The notes under the pieces are model-generated. The model ran no database searches. It was not told the DNA's origin and saw only the letters and a list, made by a program, of their open reading frames with translations. A stretch of 64,000 nucleotides of DNA. Source: Jackrogersella multiformis. Taxonomy: Eukaryota > Ascomycota > Sordariomycetes > Xylariales > Hypoxylaceae. Made by a program: the position numbers and the translations under genes. Shown one piece after another: positions 35,750 to 46,428 of this stretch. Positions within the stretch are counted from its first letter, which is position 1; each line of letters starts with the position of its first letter. The stretch lies in the NCBI GenBank assembly GCA_902806575.1, contig CADCXD010000011.1, positions 124,001-188,000 of the forward strand. Reading direction: 5' to 3'.

Positions 35750-36782
35750 TCATACACTAGACTCAGCTTGCTCTGCTTGCGCCTTACGTTTTCTAGGTTT
35801 CTTAAGAAGCTTCTCGATCTCTTTCGCTCCTCTTATTCTCAAGCTCATCTCCTTCATGAGATCAACCCACACAACTTGACCTTTGCACTGTGGGCAATGT
35901 CCAGATATGGGAATAATATCCTCCTCGGCCTCTTTCCCAAGCATGTGTCTACTCCAGCATGATACGTGCCCGGTACCTTCGCAGCCGGTATTTGAACATG
36001 TCGCATAGAGGCCTTCGCCAGGCTCTAGATGCTCTCTGCAAACGACACAACTACCTTCTCTCTCGAAGTCGTATATTGACTTAGTCTTAGTCGCATAATC
36101 CTTCATCGGGGCATAGTCAAGGGGCAAAGCATGAATGCCCCAAGGCTGCTCCAATACATTCTCATCGTCAGAGCTTCTTGCCTTTTTCAAACTAGAGCGC
36201 GAAGGTCCATAGTCCGTCAATATCTGAATTGTATCCCGTAGAGGTTCACTCGCAGTCTCGCACCATTTCTTCCACTCTTCATAAGCCTCGGGGGCAAATA
36301 AGTGCACGTTCAAGGGCCACTTAGCAAAGCTAGGGACACGAAGGAGAAGATGGAGGTTTGAGAGTATGGAGATCAAGGTGTGTCGTGGGCGTTTGGGACG
36401 GCCGTTTCGTCTCTTACCCGCCGAGGTAGTTATTCGAGACGAGGAAGGGATATGTAATGACAGGTGAGGATTGTTAAGAGCCCACCTGATGAACAATCAG
36501 CCTACACATGAGAAACTTAAACGACGCAGCAACTAGAGTGGCTTACTCGAATTTCAAAGCGGCTACCATCCCAGGAAAGCCTGAGACGAGACCGACCATC
36601 TCCCATGGTCTCAGCGTGCTTCGAGATGTACGCGCAGCACCTCCTATAACCAGACCATTGTGTTGCTTGAGTCGCCGCGGTGGATTCGGAGTTGAACCAA
36701 TATATAGCGAGGCATGGCGAACAGTTGATCGTAGGATGTAGACGGTGTATAACGGAGGAATGGGTTTGGATAAGACGGACAT
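35750..36782 (-). CDS. slx1: SLX1 structure-specific endonuclease subunit (GIY-YIG)
   Basis: Two exons: 36782-36547 and 36485-35750, 323 residues, joined through a 61-nt GTAAGC...CAG intron so that FE|WALNNP is restored. The N-terminus is a GIY-YIG nuclease: YTVYIL near residue 12, LYIGST at ~27, then the catalytic Arg region PPRRLKQHN and the metal-binding Glu79 in LKFEWA. The C-terminus carries the Slx1 Cys/His zinc domain: CVVCREHLEPGE, CSNTGCEGTGHVSCW and CPQCKGQ. With SLX4 it cuts branched DNA such as Holliday junctions and 5' flaps in the nucleus. No SLX4 gene is seen in the window. A basic tail (KKPRKRKAQ) could act as a nuclear signal. Confidence 0.95.
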
Positions 36783-37406
36783 CTTTCAATTTGAAAGCTA
36801 AGCGCGTCTCACCGATGAGGCCTCGAATTTCTGGTAGTGAGATAAGACGACCAGCCACCATAAGATTCTGGTTCCATCTCTACTACATGAAGTTCTATGC
36901 AATAATTATATCAGTGCGATCAAACACTGATGTTGTAAAGTTGAAAAAGCTGTTGATACTTTGTGGGGTCATGAATACCTAGGTAGGTACCTAGGTAGCG
37001 CATTAGGTCATTATTTATATTAAGGTTGTGAGATGTCACGGCAACTACCTAGCACTGGGTATGAGGAAAAACAATGGTAAGAATCTGCTCTAGGAAGCGA
37101 TAAGGAAGCGGGCTGGCTGTTTATTTCGTTATCGATAACATTACTTGGATACATGTGGATACCTAGGAACATAGATACCTACCTAGGTAGGTACATACCT
37201 AGGGTATGCATTAGAATTCGAAAAATGAGAGGGAGTAGAAGCTCAATGTTGCTCCTCCTAAAAAAAAAAAGGTAGTAGTACGAGTTCTAGTATTAACTAT
37301 AAACTTCGGCTTTATTTCCTCTTTTAAAGGGGTCCCACCTGTACCTCAAGCCAAAAATAACTTGAAGAAGTGACTGGATGGATATTATCATTATACGCGT
37401 GAAGTC
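36783..37406. other. Intergenic with CCTAGGTA repeats
   Basis: SLX1 promoter plus the 3' end region of the SF3a60 gene. Two repeat clusters: 36977-36999 (ACCTAGGTAGGTACCTAGGTAG) and 37160-37205 (several CCTAGG units). No gene seen. Confidence 0.55.
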
Positions 37407-38991
37407 TTATAATAGACCTTGCTTCTGCAAGTCGTAGTAGACCTTCTCCGGCATGACATTCCCTTCGGCGTCCTCCATTTGCACTACGCTCCCATCGTCC
37501 ACTTTGTCCTTCCGCTTCTCCTTCTGCATCTTCTCCCATAATCGTAAGGCCTCGTCGATTCCTGTGATGTCTCGGAAGAGGCTGGTGTTGGTGACTCCCA
37601 AACACTTTAAGCCATATATATGCCTCGCCTCGTTGAAGTGCTTGTCGAAGGCTCTGCGACCCATGTATACGAAGTTGCCACATATCTCGCAGGGAAACTC
37701 GACGCCGAGGCCGTGAAGTTTGTACAGCCAAAATGGGATGGGCTTGCCGTCCCAGGCGAGGGGTAGCTTCAGCGGGTTGTATATTCTGTCTTCGTCATCA
37801 TTATCTTCGCCCTCTTCAGTATCCTTAGGCTGCGATGTAGTGGTAGTAGCGCTGAAAAGATTCTCGAGCTCCTGTTGTCTTTCTCGCTCTGTCATGCCTT
37901 GCTTTCGCTCAACATTCACTCGACTATCGCTTCGTTCAGTGCTCATCGCACTTGCCAGACGCTTCACTCGGAATTCTCTTTCGGCGATGGCCCGCTCTTT
38001 CAATCGATGTGTCGACGTTCCTCCCTTGCTAGCGCCGTTGGTTATGTCACCCCCTATCTCCGATCCATCTTGTGATCTTTGTGCCCTCTCCGCCGCGGCC
38101 CGGACATGTTTCTTGCCCGAAAGGTGGCCTTTATATACGTTCTCGTTCTTGAACTCTTTCTGGCAGTCTTCACACCATACTGTGTCGACCGAAGACATCT
38201 GGTTCGTACCACTAGCAGGCTTACTGCTAGACTCCTCATTCTTCCAATCAGCTATCTCCTCCTTGTCCCAAGCAGCATCGAATTCCTTGTCGAAGTCGGC
38301 AATTACCTTGTCGACATTCTCCAACGGCCTCGTCTTTCGCATGAAGGTCTCGAGATCTAGAGCAAGCTGACCAACGTACTTAAAATATTGGTCAGTTAGC
38401 TTTTCGGATCTCTTCAGCCCGGCAGCACTCTGTGCAAAGTTGTCGAAGGAGTCCAAAAATTGAAGATAGCTCAGTCTCTTCGCATTGGGAAGGTTGAGAT
38501 ACATCTCGTGGCAGGTGTGAAGGTCGAAGAAACGGCCAAATGCTTCTTCGCCGGTGAACATGGTATCCACGACACTGGGTTGAGCTTCGGCATCTGGTCC
38601 CCTTTTCGGGCGATATGCGCGCTCGAGATTCTCGACAGGCTCGTTGGGATATTTCGTATGGAAGCTCTTGATCTCGACAAGCTGCTTGTAGAATTCCTCC
38701 ATTGGATCACCGCTGCCGATCTGTTGGATTTCGCGAGACCTCGATCCGTCTGCATCGCGATATAAAGATAGGAGTTTGGTGGATTGTGACGATATGCGAT
38801 CAAGAAATTGGGCTATTTGATGATCTTGCGCCAAGCGGTCGCGTATCTAGACCATGAAGTTAATAACTGACTGCTCATAATCTTGATTCTAGGGAACTAA
38901 CATGTTTAGGTTCATCGCCAATGCGATCTGCGATGCCCTGCTCAAGGCGCTCAAGGTCCTCGTGCAGGAACCTCTGCTCTTCTAACAGCAT
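37407..38991 (-). CDS. prp9: Splicing factor SF3a subunit 60 kDa (SF3A3/Prp9)
   Basis: Two exons: 38991-38902 (30 codons) and 38846-37407, 509 residues, joined by a GTTAGT...CTAG intron that restores EPKH|IRDRLAQDH. The N-terminus (LLEEQRFLHEDLERLEQGI) is the typical SF3a60 start. A U1-like C2H2 finger uses C255, C258, H271 and H277 (CEDCQKEF...HLSGKKH). A second matrin-type finger near residues 415-440 (FPCEICGNFVYMG...HFNEARH) is followed by the conserved HIYGLKCLGVTNTSLF block. The protein is part of the U2 snRNP SF3a complex and helps recognise the branch site. Length matches human SF3A3 (about 500). It is divergent from the FAL1 helicase gene. Confidence 0.95.
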
Positions 38992-39573
38992 CTTGAACGA
39001 CGCGCCTGAATATGGTGGGATTTGGGATTTGAAATCTAGAATCTAGAATATAATTGAGATGAGGATTGGGATTAAGATTGAGGTAAGGATTGAGGTTAGG
39101 ATTCGAATTTGGATTTGAGACGGTAAAAAAATAATATTGATACCGGTAGGTAATGAGGCTGAACAGAAACTTGGTAGAGCTTTGAATTTAAATTGTCCAA
39201 GTCCAGTTAAAAACGGACTTAGGACTGCCGCCCCACTGTACACATTGCCACAGTGGCTCCCCCGGACGGACCTAAGATTGACCTAGGCATGTAGGACACA
39301 GTTCGCTGATAGGCTGATATGGAGGCTGATAGGTAGGCGTTACCTCCATAAAATTCATTCTCTAGCCTGCGACCTCCAGCCTGCAGGTGCGACTGTAACT
39401 GCCAAGTAATAGTTCCTTGAGATCGAATTGATCAAATCCAAATCCAAATCCAAACTTTTAACATTTCAACTTCACATCACGTCAAGACACATCCACACCC
39501 GCAACCCATTTTACTTCGCGCACATCCCAATCCAGAATACCATCATAATCAGCGCGACCAACCCTATTTCATA
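38992..39573. promoter_or_regulatory. Shared divergent promoter of SF3a60 and FAL1 genes
   Basis: 582 bases separate the two start codons. Near the SF3a60 side, 39055-39118 is a run of GATTGRGRTTARG-like imperfect repeats. Near the FAL1 side, AAATCC is repeated three times (about 39435-39455), the complement of the GGATTTGG/GGATTT core on the other side. No TATA box was identified. That these repeats regulate either gene is inference. Confidence 0.5.
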
Positions 39574-40922
39574 ATGGCTGAAGGCGGTGGTATCGATCGT
39601 CGCGCCGACGAGAAGATGGAGTTTTCCACTTCTAAAGAGGTCACCGTGCATCCAACCTTCGAGTCAATGTCGTTGAAGGGTAAGGTCATCTACCTTTGCA
39701 ATATAGCGTCGCAAAGCTCTATTTGTTGTCGCAAAGCGAATGCTAATTAGTCACCTTGTCCGTGTAGAAAACCTCCTTCGCGGCATCTATGCATATGGTT
39801 ACGAGTCGCCCTCCGCTGTCCAATCTCGAGCTATTGTCCAGATCTGCAAAGGACGCGATACAATCGCCCAGGCGCAATCAGGTACCGGAAAGACAGCTAC
39901 CTTTTCCATCTCCATGCTCCAGGTCATCGATACTGCCATCCGCGAGACCCAGGCGCTTGTTCTCTCTCCCACTCGCGAACTCGCAACTCAGATCCAATCT
40001 GTCGTCATGGCTCTAGGCGATTACATGAATGTCCAATGCCATGCTTGTATTGGTGGAACCAACGTTGGAGAGGATATCCGAAAACTCGACTATGGCCAGC
40101 ATATTGTCTCTGGTACTCCGGGTCGTGTGGCTGACATGATCCGCCGCCGCCACTTGCGAACCCGTCAGATCAAGATGCTTGTTCTCGACGAGGCTGACGA
40201 ATTACTCAACCAGGGTTTCCGAGAGCAGATCTACGATGTCTACCGATATCTGCCCCCTGCTACCCAAGTCGTTGTCGTCTCAGCTACCCTACCTTATGAT
40301 GTCCTTGACATGACAACCAAGTTCATGACCGACCCCGTTCGAATCCTTGTCAAGCGTGACGAGTTGACGCTTGAAGGCCTGAAGCAGTACTTCATCGCTG
40401 TCGAAAAGGAGGACTGGAAGTTCGATACCCTCTGCGACCTTTACGACACCCTCACCATCACCCAAGCTGTCATCTTCTGCAACACCAGACGAAAGGTGGA
40501 TTGGCTGACCGATAAGATGCGCGAGGCAAATTTTACTGTTAGCAGTATGCATGGAGACATGCCTCAGAAGGAACGAGACAGCATCATGCAAGACTTCAGA
40601 CAGGGCAACAGCCGAGTCTTAATCTCAACAGACGTATGGGCTCGTGGTATTGACGTACAGCAGGTCAGCTTAGTGATCAACTACGATTTACCTAGCAACC
40701 GAGAGAATTATATCCATCGAATTGGCCGAAGCGGTCGATTTGGCCGCAAGGGCGTTGCTATCAATTTTGTTACCAGTGAGGATGTTCGCATTCTTCGGGA
40801 TATCGAACGTAAGTACCTGGGTAATCGTGGGCTTTAATTTTATTTGATGCTGACAGATAGTAGTGTACTACTCGACTCAGATCGACGAGATGCCCATGAA
40901 TGTGGCGGACCTTATTACTTAA
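39574..40922 (+). CDS. fal1: DEAD-box RNA helicase, eIF4A-III/FAL1
   Basis: Three exons: 39574-39679, 39768-40808 and 40864-40922, 401 residues, the usual length of eIF4A-III. Helicase motifs in order: Q motif region (GYESPSAVQ), AQSGTGKT (~71-78), PTRELA, GTPGR, DEAD (~175-178), SAT, and HRIGRSGRFGR. The last exon encodes LYYSTQIDEMPMNVADLI, nearly invariant in eIF4A-III. The acceptor must be the third AG of the ACAGATAGTAG string; the first two give wrong frames. Family members act in the exon-junction complex and, in fungi as Fal1, in 18S rRNA processing. It is divergent from SF3a60. Confidence 0.96.
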
Positions 40923-41837
40923 AGTCCCAGTTTGAGGAGTCTGAGGGATCTGAAAAATTTGCTTAGAGCTGATGCAATCGTGCGGTAGATCAGTTGAACG
41001 AGGCTATGAGAAAGGAGATTCTGGTCGTGGGAGGAAGTGGGCATATCGTCTAGCAGTAAGTACACTAGATCCGACAGTGTCATTCTGATTCCAAGCTAAC
41101 TCGTATCCATAGCACTACATGTCGGATTAATCGCGCTACTCGCAAAAAGTTCTAATGCGTTTTATAGATTAGGACTTGTGGATCGATTCGACGAAGTTAG
41201 TAGCCCTCCCTAGAGGAGAGCAGATGAGTAGGTGTCGTATGCAAATTTGACAATTTTCAACTTACCTTATAACTTTGTGCTTACCTAGGATCAAGTTGCG
41301 ATTCAAGTTCATCATGAAAATGATGATAATCTTAAACACGCACTATGAACCGGTATAAACCCCCGTTTTCTACCCTCGGTAGGCATCACGCCATATTAGT
41401 AGGGTACCTCATAGTAGAGCGTGTCAACTACGCGGTTTAGCTACCCCCGACACCTTGTGAGGGATGCCATGAAGGGGGGAAATGCAATCCAAATTGTACT
41501 TGTACAAGACAACTAACCATGAGGATCGTATTGTTGAACAGTAGCAATTTACTAGAGCTAGCCTTCAACCTCTCCACTGACAAGCACCTCTCGTAAAGCC
41601 CTTAAGCAAAGAGAGAAATACACATTAACAACATAGAATCAATCTGAGCCTATTATTTCCAATCAATATTTCATCTTAACCCTACAAAGTTTGCCCGATC
41701 GGTGCCTTGAACACCTCTTAATCCCTAATCCCGGAACACAATGGACACGCAAGCCACCCTATACTCAGATACGACTAGATACCCTCCAGATAACATTGTG
41801 AAGGAAAAATACGTTGATGAAATAGCAACCGATCAAA
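40923..41837. other. Intergenic, 3' side of FAL1 and of the methyltransferase
   Basis: No convincing coding frame. GTAAGT/TAG-like intron signals at about 41058-41112 hint at a transcribed 3' region, but no product can be read. Confidence 0.45.
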
Positions 41838-43425
41838 TTAAGTCCGCTCTAGGCAAAGTTCCATCACGGCCAAAGCACTCCCAAGCGGTTTCGCAACGTT
41901 AGCGAGCTTTAGCTTGGGGTCCGCCATCCTGAACAGTTCTTTCCAGTCGTCCAAGTCTCGTTCGGCGCTGTTAAACAAGGCCATCATTGCGATATCCAAT
42001 GTCCTAGAGTAGCCGAATTAGTTTTTCTCGAGACAAAAGGGTTGGGTATAACCTTTGCATGTAGGCAGCATACCTCGTCTTGCGCTCCTCGAGCGTGCTC
42101 AGCGTGCCGCTGTGGATCGCAATATTATCCATGACCACGATTCTCGAGCCAGGTTTCTTCCTCACGGCGCCGAGCTGCGCCTGCAAGATGCGCACGGCGT
42201 CCTGGTCGGAGTGGTGGTGCAGCACGCGCCGCAGCAGATACACGTCCCCCACCACCGTCTGCGGCGCGAAGAAATCGTACGTCATGAACTGCAGACTGCC
42301 TCCCAGTGCTTCGGTGTCTAACTCCTCCGCGAGCGCCGTGTTCGCGTCTTGTATCACGAATTTTAGCGTCGGGTTGCAGCACGCGATGGCTTTGGAGCAG
42401 TGCCCGTTGCCCCCGCCTATATCCACGACAGTCGCGCCGGCGGGCAGACCCGCCCAGTCGAATCCGGATACCAGGTGTTCCACGCTAAGCTGCCGCCGCT
42501 TCGCCATGCCCGCCATGGCGCGCGCGTACCGGTCCGCCTTCATGCAAGCCTCGGTCGTCTGGCGCTGCTGGGTAATGAACCCAAACGCCGGCTGATCCAA
42601 GCCGCCATACGCCAGCCCGAGCGCCGCCGCCGTCTGGCCCCTCGCATCCACCAGCCCCTGAACACCGGCAGCGCCGGCGCCGCCGGTGGACCAGCGGCGA
42701 CTCATAGCGCGGGCCTCGGTGAAGAAGGCGCTGGAGCGCAGCGACTCCTGGGTCAGCCACTCGACGGCGGCGCCGGTGTCCTCGTCGAGCAGCACGCGCG
42801 AGTTGCGGTTGTGGGCCACGATGCGGGTGCCGGGCTCGCGGAAGATGTGGTAGGTCATGAGCAGCTGCAGCACGCGCGCGCACTGCGACGTGTCGACGCC
42901 CGCGTCGCGCGCCAGGTCCGAGTACGTCACCGGCGTGCCGTCCGCCGGGATGAAGGTCGCCAGCCGGAAGTGGCACACGTACTGCAGCGCCGCGTGCACG
43001 CGGTGGCCTTGTGCGATGCCCATTACGTCTGGGGAGATGGGGAGGTGAGTTAGTAATCGACGCAGAGGTTGGTGGAGAATTCATGGTGATTTGGTCTCTA
43101 GTCATCCGCGGCATTCTTAAGAGAAGGGGTTAGGGCGGGTGAGTGAGGATGGACATACTGCAGATGAGTTAGCTGCATAATTCTTTAGGCGATAGTAAAT
43201 TTATTAATATTATGAGAAATCTTCTATTCATACTAACCATTCTATAGGACCGGTGACTAGGTGGTTCAGCTTATCGCAAGCTTCGAGGAGTTTGGACCTC
43301 GCGATGCTGAGGCTTTTATCGCCATGGTAATCGGTATAAGCGTGCCGCGGCAGGCTCGTCTCGAGTATCTCTGCCTGCGTCCTGATGATGTCTGCAAGCG
43401 CAGTAACTGTCATTTGGTCGCCCAT
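41838..43425 (-). CDS. SAM-dependent O-methyltransferase (fungal secondary-metabolite type)
   Basis: Minus strand: a 5' exon from the ATG at 43425 to ~43238, a main exon ~43028-42074 and a last exon 42003-41838, joined to the main exon by a clear 70-nt intron (GTATGC...CTAG). Marks: VVDIGGGNGH (SAM loop), YDFFAPQ, DVYLLRRVLHHHSDQDAVRILQ with the catalytic His, and a C-terminal DWKELFRMADPKL block as in fungal class II O-methyltransferases. The 5' junction does not close: GTTAGT at 43237 and CCCCAG before 43028 leave the frame off, so there is an unusual splice, an extra exon or a break. The main exon is far more GC-rich than its flanks. It should methylate a small aromatic hydroxyl; no synthase neighbours it. 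Confidence 0.85.
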
Positions 43426-44683
43426 CGCAACTGAAATCAGCCTAGGTGAGGCTTTAACCTATAGATTTAACCCGCTTTATAATTGTTGGGATCTTCTAAG
43501 GGGGGCCCGGAGTTTGGGTAATAGATCAGAGATCAGATACCGACCCAGCTGCCGCCGCGCCATTATATGTTTGTACAGTCCGGACATATAGGTCGCACGT
43601 GGTGTCTTGCTATTAGTATATGTGTGGCACAAGTTGTTATCTGTCACATACATCGTTACCCAGGGCCTCGGAGCGCGGAGTTATTTTACTTAACAACAGA
43701 AATCCTACCATTGGTAAAGACTCCCACGGGGGAATTTGGGGGCCATAACACTCCTCGGCCGAGGCAGGGGGGCTCACATTGCCGATTACGCGGGCCGATC
43801 CGTCAAGCGCAAGCCAGATGCCTATATCTTTCTACTCCCGCGCCCCCCGACTTGGCACACCTTTATAAACATCACGCACAAAGCTACTGGGCGTACAATG
43901 CAGCTTGGCAGTCGGATCAGGGACTCGGGAATCGCTTGCCTGATCTGAAAAATCTCAGATGTTGTGCACAACTTTTGTTATTAATCACCTCCTAGGTAGA
44001 CTTGGCGTCGGATATTCCAGCTTCTCACTCTCTGGGCACGGTTATCGCGGCTCACTCAGCCAGTGATATAAATACGACAACGCCATCGTCTCTTGTATAA
44101 CATACCTAGGTACGCTGAGCATAAATCGCGCGCGTCCTTGGTGATAATTCAGGGGTACTATATACCAGTCTGAGCGAATTAATAAGAGGCCAAGCAGTTT
44201 ACCGCCACCTCACTCTCTATTGCTCTCTTGATCCTCATCTAAGATTTTTTTGAGCGATTTTTGTCTGTCGAATTGCAATTTTACCCTCTCGGTTTCTTAG
44301 CGTCAAATCTCAAGACATTGTTTGGGTGGTATGTCACTTGGGGTCTTTAACCAAGGCCTCTCGGTTCAACTGACTCAGGGACCTACCTAATTAGATTGAA
44401 TGAATTAAATGAATTCAAAGGACAAGACGTAGCGTATTGAATATCGTATTGTAGTATCCGCGTCTTGGTGTCTTTCATCCGTTCTTTATCTCATTGTAAT
44501 ACACTCCGCCTCCTTCTCTCGGGTTCCAAGTGCTGGTTCTTTACCTTGTTTAGAAAGACGACAAGAAAGTAAAGAACATAACAATAGGCGAAATGAAGAC
44601 AATGCTATTCATTCGATATTTAGGCAAGCTGGATACTTTAGTTTTGCGTCCACCTCTAATTTTATCAGCGATCATTTTATACT
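43426..44683. other. Divergent intergenic region, no supported gene
   Basis: Contains the promoter of the methyltransferase and that of the gene at 44684. An open frame at 43567-43995 has no recognised homology and an unlikely composition. CCTAGG units lie at 43441, 43992 and 44104. A CT-rich tract is seen at 44510-44540. Confidence 0.45.
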
Positions 44684-45413
44684 ATGGCCGTACTTAAAAT
44701 ATCGATACCATCCTTCGACTTCACCAAAGATGAGAAAGCCGAGAATGAGTGCCACATAAACTCCCTCCTACATCGTAGCGCAGATTTGCTCGATAGCTAC
44801 AAGAAAAGATCATCTACCTTCGATCTACATGACGCATCCATTGCAGTCAAAGACGCATTGTTCATGGCAAATGACCCGGATGCATGTGAGTCTCCCCCTC
44901 TCGCGAAATGCTATCTCCATCAGGGACACGTGTTAGAAGCTATGCAGAAATATTTAGATGCTCGCAATGCGTATCGAAAGGCAGCAAAAGTACCTTCCTA
45001 CAACTCTTTAGACCGCGCTGCTTCAGAACAGGCGGCCGACTGGGCGGCACAAATGGACCAGAAACTTCGAGACGGGAAGAGAAAGGGTGGTATATGGTCA
45101 GATGTTTATCAAAAAGACTTCTCGACCAGCAACCAAATCCAATCTCATCACCAGGTACACCCTGAGCAACTGGAAAAGATTGGCCTTAAACATGCCTGCC
45201 CTCCAGTTCGAGATGTACGTGCAAGAAAGGGCTGTTATGTTGAGCGGCCTAGACTTCACAATCTACCTCGACCCCAAAGGCTGGTTCAATGTGACGGGGG
45301 TTGGACAGCGGAAGCTATGTCTACCCCTAATGAATGTAACGCCAACAAAAGTATACGACTTGTGCCAAGTTCGCCTGGCACACTTAGGTCTTTTAAAGAG
45401 CATCTTGAAATAA
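44684..45413 (+). CDS. TPR-like protein of unknown function, frame uncertain
   Basis: The ATG at 44684 opens a frame whose residues ~75-130 look like one or two TPR helices (CYLHQGHVLEAMQKYLDARNAYRKA). After about residue 135 the plausible frame shifts by +1 to one reading WKRLALNMPALQFEMYVQERAV, then IYLDPKGWFNVTGVGQ, and ending at 45413. A 40-nt GTATAT...CCAG intron (45090-45129) would join the two frames into a 229-residue protein. That is shorter than the other introns here, so a real frameshift is also possible. No family beyond a TPR-like start is recognised. Confidence 0.5.
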
Positions 45414-46428
45414 GAATGCTACATCAACGGTAATGTAAAGGGGTTATCCGTATGAATATTATATTTACACATTTTCACTAAGCTACCGTGGCCCCTAGGT
45501 CATTTGAAACCTGATGTATATTAAATGTAGAGTTGTGGGCGAAGGAGGCGTGTATTATTTTTATATATTACGAGAGTAAAATTCATTAATTTCATGCCAT
45601 CGTTCAATTGTAGCAATACCTACCTGTGAACCTTTATGGTGGTGTTAAGTACCTAGGTATTTGCAGGGCATTTCGAGTCACGGGTCTCTGGCGCGTCGTC
45701 GCCAGACAACCGCACACGAACCGACGCGTCACATATATACCATAATATGTCACCTGCCAAACAAGTCCGGAGCCGCAATGGCTTGATCAGAAAAGGCTAC
45801 TGGTCAAGTAGTTGTGGTAGATGGATCAGATAAAATCCCTCGGGGTTTTTCGTAGGCTGACGGTTCGAGTCCTGGGCAAAGCATGTAGTAAAGCCTACTA
45901 TTCGGGTCAATTGCCTGTGGACGACAACCTGAGGCTCAGCTTTTTTGTCATTTGATGTTTTTTTTCTTTTCTTTTTTTTTTACAGGAATTTTATGATGCA
46001 ACATAATCTACCTAGGATCAGAGAGGTAATCAACCTTACGAAGGCTTGTGGTGTCTTCATGTTTGTTTATCACATACCCTCGGAGGACCTTCCACATACC
46101 TTTAATAATGTATTGTCATCAACTTCTCTCTCCTCGTATTCACGGAAATATTAACAGTGGTATCGTAGACTTTAATATGAAGGCACTAATGATAATAATG
46201 ACATTATCGAAGTGGCCGGAAATCTCATAATGGCTCGAATATATTAGCTCAGTTGCTCGCCTTTTCAGTGGCACACCCGAAAAAAGAAAAAACTTCGCAC
46301 CAAACCTGTCGTTGACCACCCAACTTTGAACGAAAGATTATATAGCATAATAAAACCTTAGAGACATAATAAGACCTCGCCTTAACTTATTACATCCCTC
46401 TGAGTCTCAACTTCTCCATGATGTACGT
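45414..46428. other. Intergenic, tRNA-like relic and pyrimidine tract
   Basis: A pol III A-box match (TGGTCAAGTAG, 45802-45812) and a B-box match (GGTTCGAGTCC, about 45864-45874) occur in order, but no tRNA cloverleaf forms. A T/C tract (45957-45980) ends in TACAG. The small frame at 45945-46154 is not convincing. Confidence 0.4.

Noticed and set aside
42400..43053. 217-codon plus-strand frame over the methyltransferase
   Set aside because: Antisense shadow in GC-rich DNA; its Arg/Gly/Val composition is typical of such shadows.
42485..43114. 209-codon second minus-strand frame over the methyltransferase
   Set aside because: Overlaps the SAM-binding frame out of phase and has Arg/Ala/Pro-biased composition; it is not needed to explain the gene.
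43567..43995. 142-codon plus-strand frame
   Set aside because: No recognisable domain, no good start context, composition of random intergenic DNA.
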